Source: Paenibacillus timonensis
GTDB taxonomy: Bacteria; Bacillota; Bacilli; Paenibacillales; Paenibacillaceae
Reading direction: 5' to 3'
Length of the DNA stretch: 36,734 nt
NCBI RefSeq assembly: GCF_022427145.1
Contig: NZ_JAKSXN010000054.1
Location: forward strand, 1-36,734
A model generated the notes under the pieces. It was not told the origin of the DNA. It ran no database searches and saw nothing but the letters and a program-made list of their open reading frames with translations. Positions 14,921-23,087 of the stretch are shown here, piece after piece. A program made the position numbers and the translations under genes. Position 1 is the stretch's first letter; every line of letters starts with the position of its first letter.

Positions 14921-16780
14921 ATGAACGGAAGTGATCCGTTTTCGGGCAAGGTTCGGCAATACCTGCTGGAGCAAATGGCGAACCCGGCCGAGCCGCTGGA
15001 TCTGCTGGTCGTGGGCGGCGGGATTACCGGGGCGGGAATCGCGCTGGATGCGGCGGCGCGGGGGATGCGCGTTGGACTTGCGGAGATGCAGGACTTTGCC
15101 GCCGGGACGTCAAGCCGATCGACGAAGCTGGTGCATGGCGGTTTGCGTTATCTGAAGCAGCTGGAGATCGGCGTCGTGGCGGAGGTGGGGCGCGAGCGGG
15201 CGATCGTGTACGAGAACGGGCCGCATGTCACGACGCCGGAACGGATGCTGCTGCCGATTTACCGGGGCGGCACGTTCGGCCGGTTCAGCACGTCGCTCGG
15301 GCTGCGCGCGTATGACTTCCTCGCGGGGGTGAAGCGCGGGGAGCGACGTAGCATGCTGACGGCGGCGGAAACGCTGGCGAGAGAGCCGCTGCTGAAGCAG
15401 GAGGGTCTACTGGGCGGCGGGTACTACGTCGAGTACCGCACAGACGACGCCCGGCTGACCCTCGAGGTGCTCAAGGAGGCGGCAGCCCGCGGAGCGATGG
15501 CGGTCAACTACGCCAAGGTGACCGGGTTCCGGTACGAAGGGGCGCGGCTGGTGGGCGCCGATGTGACGGACCTGGCCAGCGGGCGGACGTATGACCTGCG
15601 CGCCCGGAAGATCGTCAACGCGGCGGGCCCGTGGGTGGACGCGCTGCGCGAGATGGACGGGTCGAAGCAAGGCAAAATGCTGCAGCTGACCAAAGGCGTA
15701 CACCTGGTGTTCGACCAGGGGCGGTTTCCGCTGCGGCAGGCGGTGTATTTTGATACGCCGGACGGCCGCATGGTGTTCGCGATCCCGCGCGACGGCAAAA
15801 CGTACGTGGGCACGACGGACACGGTGTATCACGGCGAGCTCGCCCATCCGCGCATGACGGAGGCGGACCGCGACTATATCCTGGGCGCGGTCAACGGGAT
15901 GTTTCCCGGGCTGGCCATTACGGCGGCGGACGTGGAATCCAGCTGGGCCGGCGTGCGGCCGCTCATCTACGAGGAGGGCAAATCGCCTTCGGAAATTTCC
16001 CGCAAGGATGAAATTTGGGAGTCTGCGTCCGGCCTAATCACGATTGCCGGCGGCAAGCTGACCGGCTACCGCAAGATGGCGGAGCTGGTCGTCGACCGCG
16101 TGGCCTTCAAGCTGAAGAGGGAGCACGGCCGGAGCTTCGCGCCTTGCTCCACCCGGACGCTGCCGATTTCCGGCGGGCAGGTGGGCGGCTCGCAGGGACT
16201 ACCCGGCTTCGTGGCGCGTAAGGCGCAGGAAGCGGCGGAGCACGGCATCCCGCAGGCGCTTGCCGCCAAATGGGCGGCCCGGTACGGGTCCAACGTGGAT
16301 CGGCTGCTGGCTATGGCCGGCGAGCCGAAAAGGCACCCGCAACAGGGGCCGATCGTTCGCGTCGGAGCCGGCCCGTGGCCGGATGCCGGTTCAGAGTCGG
16401 CGTCGACATTGGATCCGGCTTCGGGCTCCGGTTCGGGACGGGTCGCCGAAGCCGGCACAGCCGCCGCAGAGACTGCGGACCCGGGCGAGTCTTCAGCCTC
16501 GGTCGGTTTGCCCCGGCTCCCGCTGGAGGTGGCGGTCCCGCTGCGGTATGCCCTGGAAGCGGAAATGGCGATGACGCCGGTGGATTTTTTCGTGCGGAGA
16601 ACGGGGGCATTGTTGTTTGACATCGCTTGGGTGCGGCGGTGGAAGGATCCGGTCGTCGCCGAGATGGCCCGGTATTTCGACTGGCCGGAGGATGTGATGC
16701 GGGAGTTGACGGAGGAACTGGATCAGGCGTTGGAGGAGGCGGTCCTTCCGGAAAACGGAGAGGGAATCCATGGGATCTAA
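14921..16780 (+). CDS. glpD: Aerobic glycerol-3-phosphate dehydrogenase
   Basis: This FAD enzyme oxidises sn-glycerol-3-phosphate to dihydroxyacetone phosphate at the membrane and feeds electrons to quinones. The dinucleotide motif VGGGITGAGIALDAAARG starts near residue 31. GTSSRSTKLVHGGLRYL, a GlpD hallmark, follows, and later NAAGPWVD and WAGVRPLIYEEGKSPSEISRKDEI. I start it at ATG 14921 because AAAGGAGG ends 6 bases upstream; the open frame reaches back to 14846 without support. At 619 residues it is about 60 longer than usual. The extra length is a Gly/Ser/Ala-rich insertion (about residues 476-530) before LPLEVAVPLRYALEAEMAM. No glpF/glpK is nearby. Confidence 0.92.
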   Translation: MNGSDPFSGKVRQYLLEQMANPAEPLDLLVVGGGITGAGIALDAAARGMRVGLAEMQDFAAGTSSRSTKLVHGGLRYLKQLEIGVVAEVGRERAIVYENGPHVTTPERMLLPIYRGGTFGRFSTSLGLRAYDFLAGVKRGERRSMLTAAETLAREPLLKQEGLLGGGYYVEYRTDDARLTLEVLKEAAARGAMAVNYAKVTGFRYEGARLVGADVTDLASGRTYDLRARKIVNAAGPWVDALREMDGSKQGKMLQLTKGVHLVFDQGRFPLRQAVYFDTPDGRMVFAIPRDGKTYVGTTDTVYHGELAHPRMTEADRDYILGAVNGMFPGLAITAADVESSWAGVRPLIYEEGKSPSEISRKDEIWESASGLITIAGGKLTGYRKMAELVVDRVAFKLKREHGRSFAPCSTRTLPISGGQVGGSQGLPGFVARKAQEAAEHGIPQALAAKWAARYGSNVDRLLAMAGEPKRHPQQGPIVRVGAGPWPDAGSESASTLDPASGSGSGRVAEAGTAAAETADPGESSASVGLPRLPLEVAVPLRYALEAEMAMTPVDFFVRRTGALLFDIAWVRRWKDPVVAEMARYFDWPEDVMRELTEELDQALEEAVLPENGEGIHGI

Positions 16781-16813
16781 GGCTACAACTAGAAGATAAT
16801 GTGATTTTATTGT

Positions 16814-16837
16814 AGGAACAAGGAATTTGTCCTTTTT
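16814..16837 (+). terminator. Weak terminator after glpD
   Basis: AGGAACAA pairs with TTTGTCCT with one bulged A, then TTTTT. It lies 34 bases past the glpD stop. Confidence 0.4.
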
Positions 16838-16901
16838 CTGTCGAACTACACATCCAAGAGAGCAAGCAATGATATCGATGATGGAAAGAGGGCAGGGGTC
16901 C

Positions 16902-18323
16902 ATGAAGAACGGATGGAAACGCGGAATTCGCGGATTGGCGATTCTCGCGGGATTAGGAGCAGCCTGGCTGGCTGCGGGGTCGGCGGTTCAAGCCGCCGGG
17001 GCAGATTTTAAGGATGTACCGGCATCCCATTGGGCTTATGACAAAGTCATGTGGGCAAAAACCAACGGCGTGACGGACGGGTATCCGGACGGGACGTTCC
17101 GCCCGGCCCAGTCGGTGACGGAGGCGGAGTTTCTGAGCATGCTGGTGCGGGCTTATCCGGAGATCAAGCTGGACGCGGCCAATGGGCAAGAGGCGTGGTA
17201 CACGCCGTATTACGACTTGGCGTTCGAATTGACCTGGCCGGTGAGCGACAAGCCGAACGAGCCGATCACGAGGGGGTCGGTGGCCCGCTTGATGGCGGCT
17301 TTTTACGGGCAAAGCTTGAGCGAAGATGAGGCCGTTCAGTGGGTGCTTGCCCAAGGCTTGGCCCAAGGGAAAAGCGGTGCCGGCGTGCAGAGCTTCGCAC
17401 CGAAGGATGCGGTGTCGCGGGCGGAAGCTCAGACGTTCCTGTACCGGCTGAAACTGACGCTGCCGAAGGCGACAAGCCCGGATCTGATCAAACCGGAGAT
17501 CCAACTGCAGGGCGTAGGGATCGGCGATTCGACGGACCGCGTGATCGAGTTGCTGGGCGAACCGGCGCGCAAGGACGTCACCAACTTTGGACTGGAATGG
17601 TACATCTATAATCAGGATTACAAGCACTATACGCAGGTTGGCGTCGCGGACGGCAAGGTAGTTGGCTTGTTCGGCAATCATGAGGAATGGCGGTTCGGGC
17701 CCGAGGCGGAGAAAGGGCTGGAGCCGTTGCGGAGCAGCCTGGCCGCGATCTGGGACAAGAGCGAGAACCCGCCGCGGGAGTATGTGGAGACGTATACGCC
17801 GAGAGGGCTGTACCTCAACCTGTACCTGGACAAGCACGAGAAGTACCGCGTGGACGGAGTGCTGTTGATGGACAAGAAATTTACGGAAACCCATGTATAC
17901 GCGCCGTCCACACCGGAGTCGCTGAAGGCGACGGAGCGGGAGATTTTTGACCTGACTAATGCGTTTCGCGTACAAAAAGGTTTGGGCGTACTGAGCTGGA
18001 ACGAATCCGTGGCCGAGGTGGCTCGCTCGCATAGTAAGGATATGGCGGAACGGAATTATTTTGAGCATAATAATCCGGAAGGGAAGTCGGCGGGCGACCG
18101 CATGATGTCTCGCGGGATTCCGCAGTTCCGGGCCTGGGGCGAAAATATCGCCGCCGGTTACCTGGATGCGATCGACGGCCATTATGGCTGGCTGAATTCT
18201 TGGGGCCACCGGGAGAATATGCTGGAGCCTGCGTTTACGATGCTGGGCGTCGGTGCCGTAGACGGGTTGGATCGCAGCGATTACGATACGTATTATACGC
18301 AAAACTTCTATACGCCGCTGTAA
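16902..18323 (+). CDS. SLH-domain surface protein with C-terminal CAP domain
   Basis: The 473-residue secreted protein has a signal peptide (MKNGWKRGIRGLAILAG...AVQAAGA), then S-layer-homology repeats. The first is at about 36-85 (FKDVPASHWAYDKVMWAKTN, TDGYPDGTFRPAQSVTEAEF); two more degenerate ones reach about 185. A CAP-associated domain follows (about 200-330), then a CAP/SCP domain (about 345-473) with NAFRVQKGLGVLSWNESVAEVARSHSKDM and RAWGENIAAG. The SLH part should tether it to cell-wall polymers; the role of bacterial CAP domains is mostly unknown. The open frame extends to 16827, but the 16902 ATG gives a proper signal peptide. It is read in the same direction as glpD but probably has its own promoter. 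Confidence 0.88.
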   Translation: MKNGWKRGIRGLAILAGLGAAWLAAGSAVQAAGADFKDVPASHWAYDKVMWAKTNGVTDGYPDGTFRPAQSVTEAEFLSMLVRAYPEIKLDAANGQEAWYTPYYDLAFELTWPVSDKPNEPITRGSVARLMAAFYGQSLSEDEAVQWVLAQGLAQGKSGAGVQSFAPKDAVSRAEAQTFLYRLKLTLPKATSPDLIKPEIQLQGVGIGDSTDRVIELLGEPARKDVTNFGLEWYIYNQDYKHYTQVGVADGKVVGLFGNHEEWRFGPEAEKGLEPLRSSLAAIWDKSENPPREYVETYTPRGLYLNLYLDKHEKYRVDGVLLMDKKFTETHVYAPSTPESLKATEREIFDLTNAFRVQKGLGVLSWNESVAEVARSHSKDMAERNYFEHNNPEGKSAGDRMMSRGIPQFRAWGENIAAGYLDAIDGHYGWLNSWGHRENMLEPAFTMLGVGAVDGLDRSDYDTYYTQNFYTPL

Positions 18324-18362
18324 CCGGCTGGGGAGCCGGGCCGTTGAGGCTTGGAGGGGGAA

Positions 18363-18402
18363 GGGACCGTCTGCCGGATGTGACCGGGGCGGTTCCTTTT
18401 TT
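18363..18402 (+). terminator. Terminator of the SLH-CAP gene
   Basis: GGGACCG (18363-18369) pairs with CGGTTCC (18390-18396), followed by TTTTTT. It lies 40 bases past the stop. Confidence 0.7.
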
Positions 18403-18492
18403 GCGCGGAGTATGGTAGAAAAGATAAAGGACAACCTGTTAATACGGAAGCCGGCCGCGGGAGTGCGGCGCATAAGAAAGGATGCTTGAACT

Positions 18493-18660
18493 ATGTACGT
18501 CGTATGCAAAGATCATGTGGAACTGGCCATCGATATGTTCGTGGATGAGTTTGAGGAAGCCCCCGATGTGGTCGATTTGGAGCACACCAAGTTTATTGAC
18601 TGGGAGCCCCCGGTGAAATGCCAGGAATGCGATCATGAGGCGCGGTTCTTGGTGGTGTAA
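18493..18660 (+). CDS. yyzF: CxxH/CxxC zinc-binding-like small protein YyzF
   Basis: This 55-residue protein is too short for most gene callers. It starts MYVVCKDHVELAIDMFVDEF and ends with KCQECDHEARFLVV. The paired CxxH-type (C5, H8) and CxxC (C43, C46) motifs are the mark of the small Firmicute family placed near rlmH and htrA in Bacillus, where it is called YyzF. The two pairs probably bind one metal ion; function unknown. AAAGGATG is upstream. It ends 6 bases from the convergent membrane-protein gene with no terminator between. Confidence 0.85.
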   Translation: MYVVCKDHVELAIDMFVDEFEEAPDVVDLEHTKFIDWEPPVKCQECDHEARFLVV

Positions 18661-18666
18661 GGTAGT

Positions 18667-19548
18667 TTAGGCTACTGCTCCAGCCCCAGGTTCTTGAATA
18701 TGTTTGAAAAAGAGTATCAAGATACCGATGCCAGCCAGATTAAACGCAGGGAAAAGGATGATTTCCGCCGCTTCCATGCTAACCCCGGCTACCATTTGGC
18801 CAATGATCATGGCTGTTAACGCGGTCAACATCGTTACGGCCTTAACACAGAGGATAGATGAAAGCAGTAGTCCGAATGGTTTTCGCTGCAGAAGCAACAG
18901 GCCGGAAAGAATCGCGGCCGGAACGACAAAGCCCAGATCCAGGGCTTGAATGACTAAAGTCGTATAATGCTCCAAACCGATGGGGGCTGTGCTGCCGACG
19001 AACGAAGGTTTGATTCTCCCCACCCACATAAGCCCGATCACGGCAGCGATAAAGATCAGAAACCCGGCGATCGTTCGGACCGGAAGTTTGGCGTTGAAGC
19101 TTTGCTGCAATATTCTCGGGTCCAGGGACATCATGGCGAGCAGAAAAGCAAAGAAACTCAGGGACATCAAGCCAACGTCGACCAGAAACAGGTCGTTGAA
19201 CATGGATGTAAATGAATAGGACGCATACGTGTATAGAAAATAAGCCAGCGTTCCCGCCAGGAGAATTTTTCCCTTCAACCGGCCTTTTCTGGCTGACGCA
19301 AGAGAAGCGGCCAATAACGGGATGCCCACCAGGACGGTCACGACATCCTGGGCTATAGCCTGCGAAGCCATGGATACGGAATCGTTCCGGTACAATCCTT
19401 TGCCATAGATCTCAACGGTTTCTCCGCGTATGGACGTAATTTCATGCTTGCCGGGACCGCCGCTCGAATAAATACCCGTGATTGCCGCAGTCAAGGATAA
19501 CACCATGATCAGCACGGCCAATACGGTCACTTCCTTCCGAAACTTCAT
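18667..19548 (-). CDS. Multi-pass membrane protein of unknown function
   Basis: The 293-residue protein has about eight hydrophobic segments and a loop after the first helix containing GETVEIYGKGLYRNDSVSMASQAIAQD. I do not recognise a family. GGAGGTGTTGAT precedes the ATG. It lies 31 bp behind a TetR regulator on the same strand and is most likely its regulated partner in a two-gene operon, as in many drug- or lipid-response pairs. Confidence 0.7.
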   Translation of the reverse strand: MKFRKEVTVLAVLIMVLSLTAAITGIYSSGGPGKHEITSIRGETVEIYGKGLYRNDSVSMASQAIAQDVVTVLVGIPLLAASLASARKGRLKGKILLAGTLAYFLYTYASYSFTSMFNDLFLVDVGLMSLSFFAFLLAMMSLDPRILQQSFNAKLPVRTIAGFLIFIAAVIGLMWVGRIKPSFVGSTAPIGLEHYTTLVIQALDLGFVVPAAILSGLLLLQRKPFGLLLSSILCVKAVTMLTALTAMIIGQMVAGVSMEAAEIILFPAFNLAGIGILILFFKHIQEPGAGAVA

Positions 19549-19579
19549 ATCAACACCTCCATCTTTTTTGTTGTTGTGG

Positions 19580-20209
19580 TTACTCGTGCGGCAAGGCGCA
19601 AAGCGTGAATTCCAAGAAATGATCGATCAGCCGCTGCTTCTGTTTCTCTCCCACCTTCTCTGTGATCAGCCTTAAGATCAGGCCAAACATCGATGTCCAA
19701 ATGACTTGTGCGGTAAGCTCAATCCGGCTGTCCTCAATCGGAAGGCCTTGTTCGTGCCAGAGCTCTTGCAGAGTCTGGTGCAGCATTCCCATGGCGGGCT
19801 GAGATGCGGAAGCTCCCTGAAATAAAACGGAGGTGTGTTCCAGGATCGCCGGCGAATCGCTCAGCATCATGATTTTATATTCGTCCGCCATTCCGGTCAT
19901 CAGCTCGATGTAGGTCCGCATACTTGCTTTCAGTTTTTCCTCTGGACGGTCTGCCGTGGATAAGGACAAGGACAGTTTATCGACGATTTGTCGATAGGTG
20001 CTCATGATGATCTGGTTGATGATATCCTCTTTATCCGTGAAATAGTGATACACGTTGGCGGGAGAATACTCGATTTTATCGGCGATTTTACGGATGGAGA
20101 TACTTTCAGCGCCCTCGGTTCTCATAATCTCTGCAGCGGCTTGAAGGATCTTTTCGCGTTTTTCGTTTTTCTCGCGTTCTTTTCGATCTTGAATGCCTAT
20201 GGGGATCAC
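19580..20209 (-). CDS. TetR family transcriptional regulator
   Basis: The 209-residue regulator has an N-terminal helix-turn-helix (KREKILQAAAEIMRTEGAESISIRKIADKIEYSPANVYHYFTDKEDI) and a ligand-binding C-terminal half. The best start is GTG at 20209, but GAGGTGAT covers it, so a rare start a few codons in (ATT) cannot be excluded; no ATG is available near the domain start. It is first gene of the operon with the membrane protein. A 29-bp palindrome at 20237-20265 is its likely operator, giving autoregulation. Confidence 0.85.
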   Translation of the reverse strand: MIPIGIQDRKEREKNEKREKILQAAAEIMRTEGAESISIRKIADKIEYSPANVYHYFTDKEDIINQIIMSTYRQIVDKLSLSLSTADRPEEKLKASMRTYIELMTGMADEYKIMMLSDSPAILEHTSVLFQGASASQPAMGMLHQTLQELWHEQGLPIEDSRIELTAQVIWTSMFGLILRLITEKVGEKQKQRLIDHFLEFTLCALPHE

Positions 20210-20236
20210 CTCGAATGGAATTTTAGGACAAACGGT

Positions 20237-20265
20237 AAACGGCGTTCAAATATTGAACGGTGTTT
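20237..20265. promoter_or_regulatory. Palindromic operator of the TetR operon
   Basis: The arms are AAACGGCGTTCAA and TTGAACGGTGTTT around a 3-base centre (ATA); 11 of 13 positions pair. It lies 28 bases upstream of the TetR start. Confidence 0.7.
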
Positions 20266-20429
20266 ATTTTAAGATAATACGGAATATGAAGCGCGTCAAG
20301 GCTGCATGCATGGAGACGGGCATGATATAGAAGGTGGCAGCAAAAACTTCTTGAAAGTGTCAAAAAATGATGCGACTGGGGTACCGGCAGTATAGACCGG
20401 TGCCGAAAGTGCAAACGGAGGGCTATCGT

Positions 20430-20909
20430 TTGTTCATTCAAATTATTGCCGTGGGTAAACTGAAGGAAAAATATTTGGTGCAGGGGATCGCCGAATACGC
20501 GAAGCGCCTGGCGCCTTACGTTAAGTTTCAAGTCGTGGAGGTGGCCGACGAGAAAGCGCCGGAGACGATGAGCGAGGCGGAGCTCATCGGCGTGAAGGAG
20601 CGCGAGGGCGAACGCATCCTCGCGCAGATCAAGAGCGACGCGCATGTCATCGCGCTCGCGATCGGCGGCCAACTCTGGAGCTCGGAGGAGTTGGCCGCCT
20701 GTCTCGATCAGCTCGGCACCTACGGGACGAGCCATGTCGTGTTCGTCATCGGCGGGAGCCACGGGCTCGCCGATGCGGTGCTCCGCCGTGCGCAGCAGCG
20801 GCTGTCGTTCGGGCGCATGACGCTGCCCCATCAGCTCATGCGCCTGGTGCTCACCGAGCAGATTTATCGCGCGGTGAAGATTAATCGGGGAGAACCGTAT
20901 CATAAATAA
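20430..20909 (+). CDS. rlmH: 23S rRNA (pseudouridine1915-N3)-methyltransferase RlmH
   Basis: This SPOUT methyltransferase acts on position 1915 of 23S rRNA in assembled ribosomes. The open frame reaches back to 20367, but the TTG at 20430 (AACGGAGG upstream, 20414-20420) gives [15 protein letters not shown] and exactly 159 residues, the usual length. SAM-binding features include FVIGGSHGL and the end [19 protein letters not shown]. The last codons, GAACCGTATCATAAATAA, form the left copy of a direct repeat repeated at 27728-27748: the gene stays intact while an element sits right behind it, as SCC elements do in staphylococci. Confidence 0.97.
   Translation: MFIQIIAVGKLKEKYLVQGIAEYAKRLAPYVKFQVVEVADEKAPETMSEAELIGVKEREGERILAQIKSDAHVIALAIGGQLWSSEELAACLDQLGTYGTSHVVFVIGGSHGLADAVLRRAQQRLSFGRMTLPHQLMRLVLTEQIYRAVKINRGEPYHK
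20889..20909 (+). repeat. attL: left copy of the element's direct repeat (end of rlmH)
   Basis: The core GAACCGTATCATAAATAA is the end of rlmH, including the stop. With one mismatch on each side, the similarity extends to 28 bp (CG, variable, the 21-bp core, variable, GGC). It shares TATCATAA with the staphylococcal SCC attachment core. Confidence 0.85.
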
Positions 20910-21165
20910 GGGCAAGTTTTTTTGCGGAATTCCTTGCGGGGCATGGATTTGTATATATGTGTGTGGGTTTCGGGCTATGGTAACGCTGAAAAGGTACATA
21001 GGGCTATCGCTTTTTGAGTGGAGCATCCTCGTCACATCCCACGGAGGGAAGAGGGCTTCGTGAATGGAGGAGACCCCCCGAGGCTGGGAAAGAAAAAGTG
21101 TCAGAAGTGTCGATGCTGGCAGCGAACGCGCTTTTGACGGTACTTTCGCTTTGTAGAAAGGGAGA
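20910..21165. other. Gene-free left arm of the element
   Basis: 256 bases between attL and the recombinase stop codon hold no gene. No convincing terminator for the recombinase was found here. Confidence 0.45.
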
Positions 21166-21180
21166 GGCTCTAGATCACGA
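21166..21180. repeat. Inner 15-bp near-repeat, left copy
   Basis: GGCTCTAGATCACGA; the recombinase stop codon (TAG, complement of 21170-21172) lies inside. It matches 26036-26050 at 14 of 15 positions. It could be an inner attachment core or chance. Confidence 0.45.
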
Positions 21181-22840
21181 TCGTAAAGGGTGAGGGGTAC
21201 TTGCGTCTGGACAAAGAAAAAGCCCCGTCCACCTTGTCGGTGGAGGGGGCTGCGACGACCAGACATTGTCTGAGCGTCTCGTCGAATTCCAGTTCAATGC
21301 CTCGAAGCTTTTGGCCTTGCTGTACGGCTATCTGCTTCACTATGGTCTGTATTAGGGTCTTCTGCGTTTCGACTGGGGAGGTCTGAAGAAGCCCGTTGAA
21401 GTCGCTGAGTGCTTTGCGTACAAGCTGAAGCGGGATGGGCTCGGCTTGGTTTTCGTCAAGCTGGCGTTCTGCTTCGCACTTTCGGTTTGCGAGCACGTCG
21501 TACTTCGACTTCAATTCGTTGATGCGCTCGACCAGCATGTCGTTATCGATCGTGTCGCTTTCGTAGAGGGCAAAGTACCTTTGCTTCTGGGAGTCTAGCG
21601 TTTTCAACTCGCGTTCGATTGCAGATAGCTCTTTTTGAAGCGGAGCAACGCTCTTGCTCCGCGACTTATTGAGGCTTACGATAATGTCGTCCAGCAATTT
21701 TGGCGTTTGTACTACCGCCGCAATCCGTTTGATTACATAGCTTTCGGCGAAGTCTGCTTTAACTGAGTTGGAGTTACAGACGCGACTCCCCTTGTTTCGG
21801 AAGTTACTGCAAATGTAGTATCTCCGGACGACTTTTTCCCCGCTTTTCAGCGTGTCATTTACACGATGGGCGACAAGCGTTGCTCCACACTGAGGGCATC
21901 TCATGAGCCCTGTCAGAAGGTAGATACCGTCGAACTTTCGAGGAGCGGAGACGGCCTTCTTCTTGTAGAACTTCTGAACAGCCTCCCACAATTCCAGGCT
22001 AATGATCGGTTCGTGCTCACCGGCAACGACAATGGGATCTTTGTTTGTCCCCTTCCGCCGTTTCTCATTCCAGTTTTCCCGTACGTTGTAGCGGATTTTG
22101 CCGATGTAGACGGGGTTGTTGATGATCGTTTTGACCGCGACGCTGCTAAAGGCGTTTCCTGGTTTGGTCTTGTAGCCTTCGGCGTTCAGCTGGTTTGCGA
22201 TGCTTCGAAGGCCTTGGCCGCTACCGTACATCCTGAAGATTTTCCTTACAAGCTCTGCTTCGATGTGATTGATCTTCAGGATGGAGTCCTTGCCGCGTCC
22301 GCTTTCTACCTCGACTACATCGTAACCGAGGACCGTACCGCCATTCCATTTCCCCTTCCTAGCCCTCTGCTTCAAGCCCAACTTGACGTTTTCCACGATG
22401 GTATTCCGCTGGAATTCGGCGATTACCCCAAGCATCTGGATGTTGAGCTTGCCGGAGGCTGTCTCGGTGTCGAAGTCTTTCTCCGAGTAGCTGCGGAATT
22501 TGACGTTGTTGCGGTTCAGGTGCTCGACGATTTGGAGCAAGTCAGACATCTTGCGGCTGATCCTGTCCAGCTTCCAAACAAGTACCTCTTGAATTTTGCC
22601 TTCCTCTACGTCACGAAGCAGTTGCTTCATTGCCGGACGCTTCTCGATCGTTTTTCCCGAGATGCCCGCGTCGACGTACTCCTTGAAGACGATTTTCTGC
22701 TCAGCCTTGCAAAGATTACGAAGGGTCGTAATCTGAGCCTCGATGCTGTAACCCTGTTCAGCCTGTTCCTCTGTACTGACACGAGCGTATATGCCGACGT
22801 ACTGTACTTCGTTTTCGTAAAGGTCATTTCTTTTCTTCAT
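21170..22840 (-). CDS. Large serine recombinase (Ccr-like)
   Basis: The 556-residue site-specific recombinase has an N-terminal resolvase domain with catalytic Ser22 in YARVSTEEQ and a second motif LVWKLDRISRKMSDLL. The recombinase domain follows (GYDVVEVE... IFRMYGSGQGLRSIANQLNAEGYKTK). A zinc ribbon has C315, C318, C344 and C355, and a coiled coil spans about 400-455. This is the architecture of phage and SCC recombinases; CcrC is of nearly the same length (about 558). It is the most likely enzyme for insertion at the rlmH repeat. GGGATGGA lies before the ATG, and a 40-aa gene precedes it by 17 bp. Confidence 0.92.
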   Translation of the reverse strand: MKKRNDLYENEVQYVGIYARVSTEEQAEQGYSIEAQITTLRNLCKAEQKIVFKEYVDAGISGKTIEKRPAMKQLLRDVEEGKIQEVLVWKLDRISRKMSDLLQIVEHLNRNNVKFRSYSEKDFDTETASGKLNIQMLGVIAEFQRNTIVENVKLGLKQRARKGKWNGGTVLGYDVVEVESGRGKDSILKINHIEAELVRKIFRMYGSGQGLRSIANQLNAEGYKTKPGNAFSSVAVKTIINNPVYIGKIRYNVRENWNEKRRKGTNKDPIVVAGEHEPIISLELWEAVQKFYKKKAVSAPRKFDGIYLLTGLMRCPQCGATLVAHRVNDTLKSGEKVVRRYYICSNFRNKGSRVCNSNSVKADFAESYVIKRIAAVVQTPKLLDDIIVSLNKSRSKSVAPLQKELSAIERELKTLDSQKQRYFALYESDTIDNDMLVERINELKSKYDVLANRKCEAERQLDENQAEPIPLQLVRKALSDFNGLLQTSPVETQKTLIQTIVKQIAVQQGQKLRGIELEFDETLRQCLVVAAPSTDKVDGAFSLSRRKYPSPFTIVI

Positions 22841-22857
22841 GGGGTATCCATCCCTTT

Positions 22858-22980
22858 CTAAGCGGTTTTTTTGTAGTTGAGTTTAGACTCGGTTTTTTTG
22901 TTTTGCTCCTTCAGGCGTTTACTAATCATTTCCGCAAGAAGATCAACCAGTTGCTGGTACACACTTTTTTCGATTTTCAT
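22858..22980 (-). CDS. 40-residue protein upstream of the recombinase
   Basis: The product starts MKIEKSVYQQLVDLLAEMIS and is followed by a Lys-rich tail (KRLKEQNKKTESKLNYKKTA). AAAGGAG sits before the ATG, and the stop is 17 bases before the recombinase start, which supports a real small gene in the same transcript. It would form one amphipathic helix and a basic tail, suited to binding DNA or protein. A longer open frame reading to 23199 has no ribosome site and overlaps the ATPase gene. Function unknown; a recombination directionality helper is one possibility. Confidence 0.6.
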   Translation of the reverse strand: MKIEKSVYQQLVDLLAEMISKRLKEQNKKTESKLNYKKTA

Positions 22981-23087
22981 GTCAAAGCTCCTTTCGGGTA
23001 CGTTTTGGAGTAGCGAAGCGGGAAAAATAGCGTCAGTCGTGTCAGTGGTGACAAGAGCGCTTCTGCCGCAACTGACGCTATTTTCTT

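Noticed and set aside
16953..18509. 518-aa minus-strand frame opposite the SLH-CAP gene
   Set aside because: Antisense of an SLH/CAP protein with recognised domains; also crosses the terminator and yyzF.
20223..21266. 347-aa minus-strand frame opposite rlmH
   Set aside because: Antisense of rlmH and crosses attL; Leu/His/Arg-rich text without a domain.
21866..22861. 331-aa plus-strand frame opposite the recombinase
   Set aside because: Antisense of the serine recombinase, no ribosome site.
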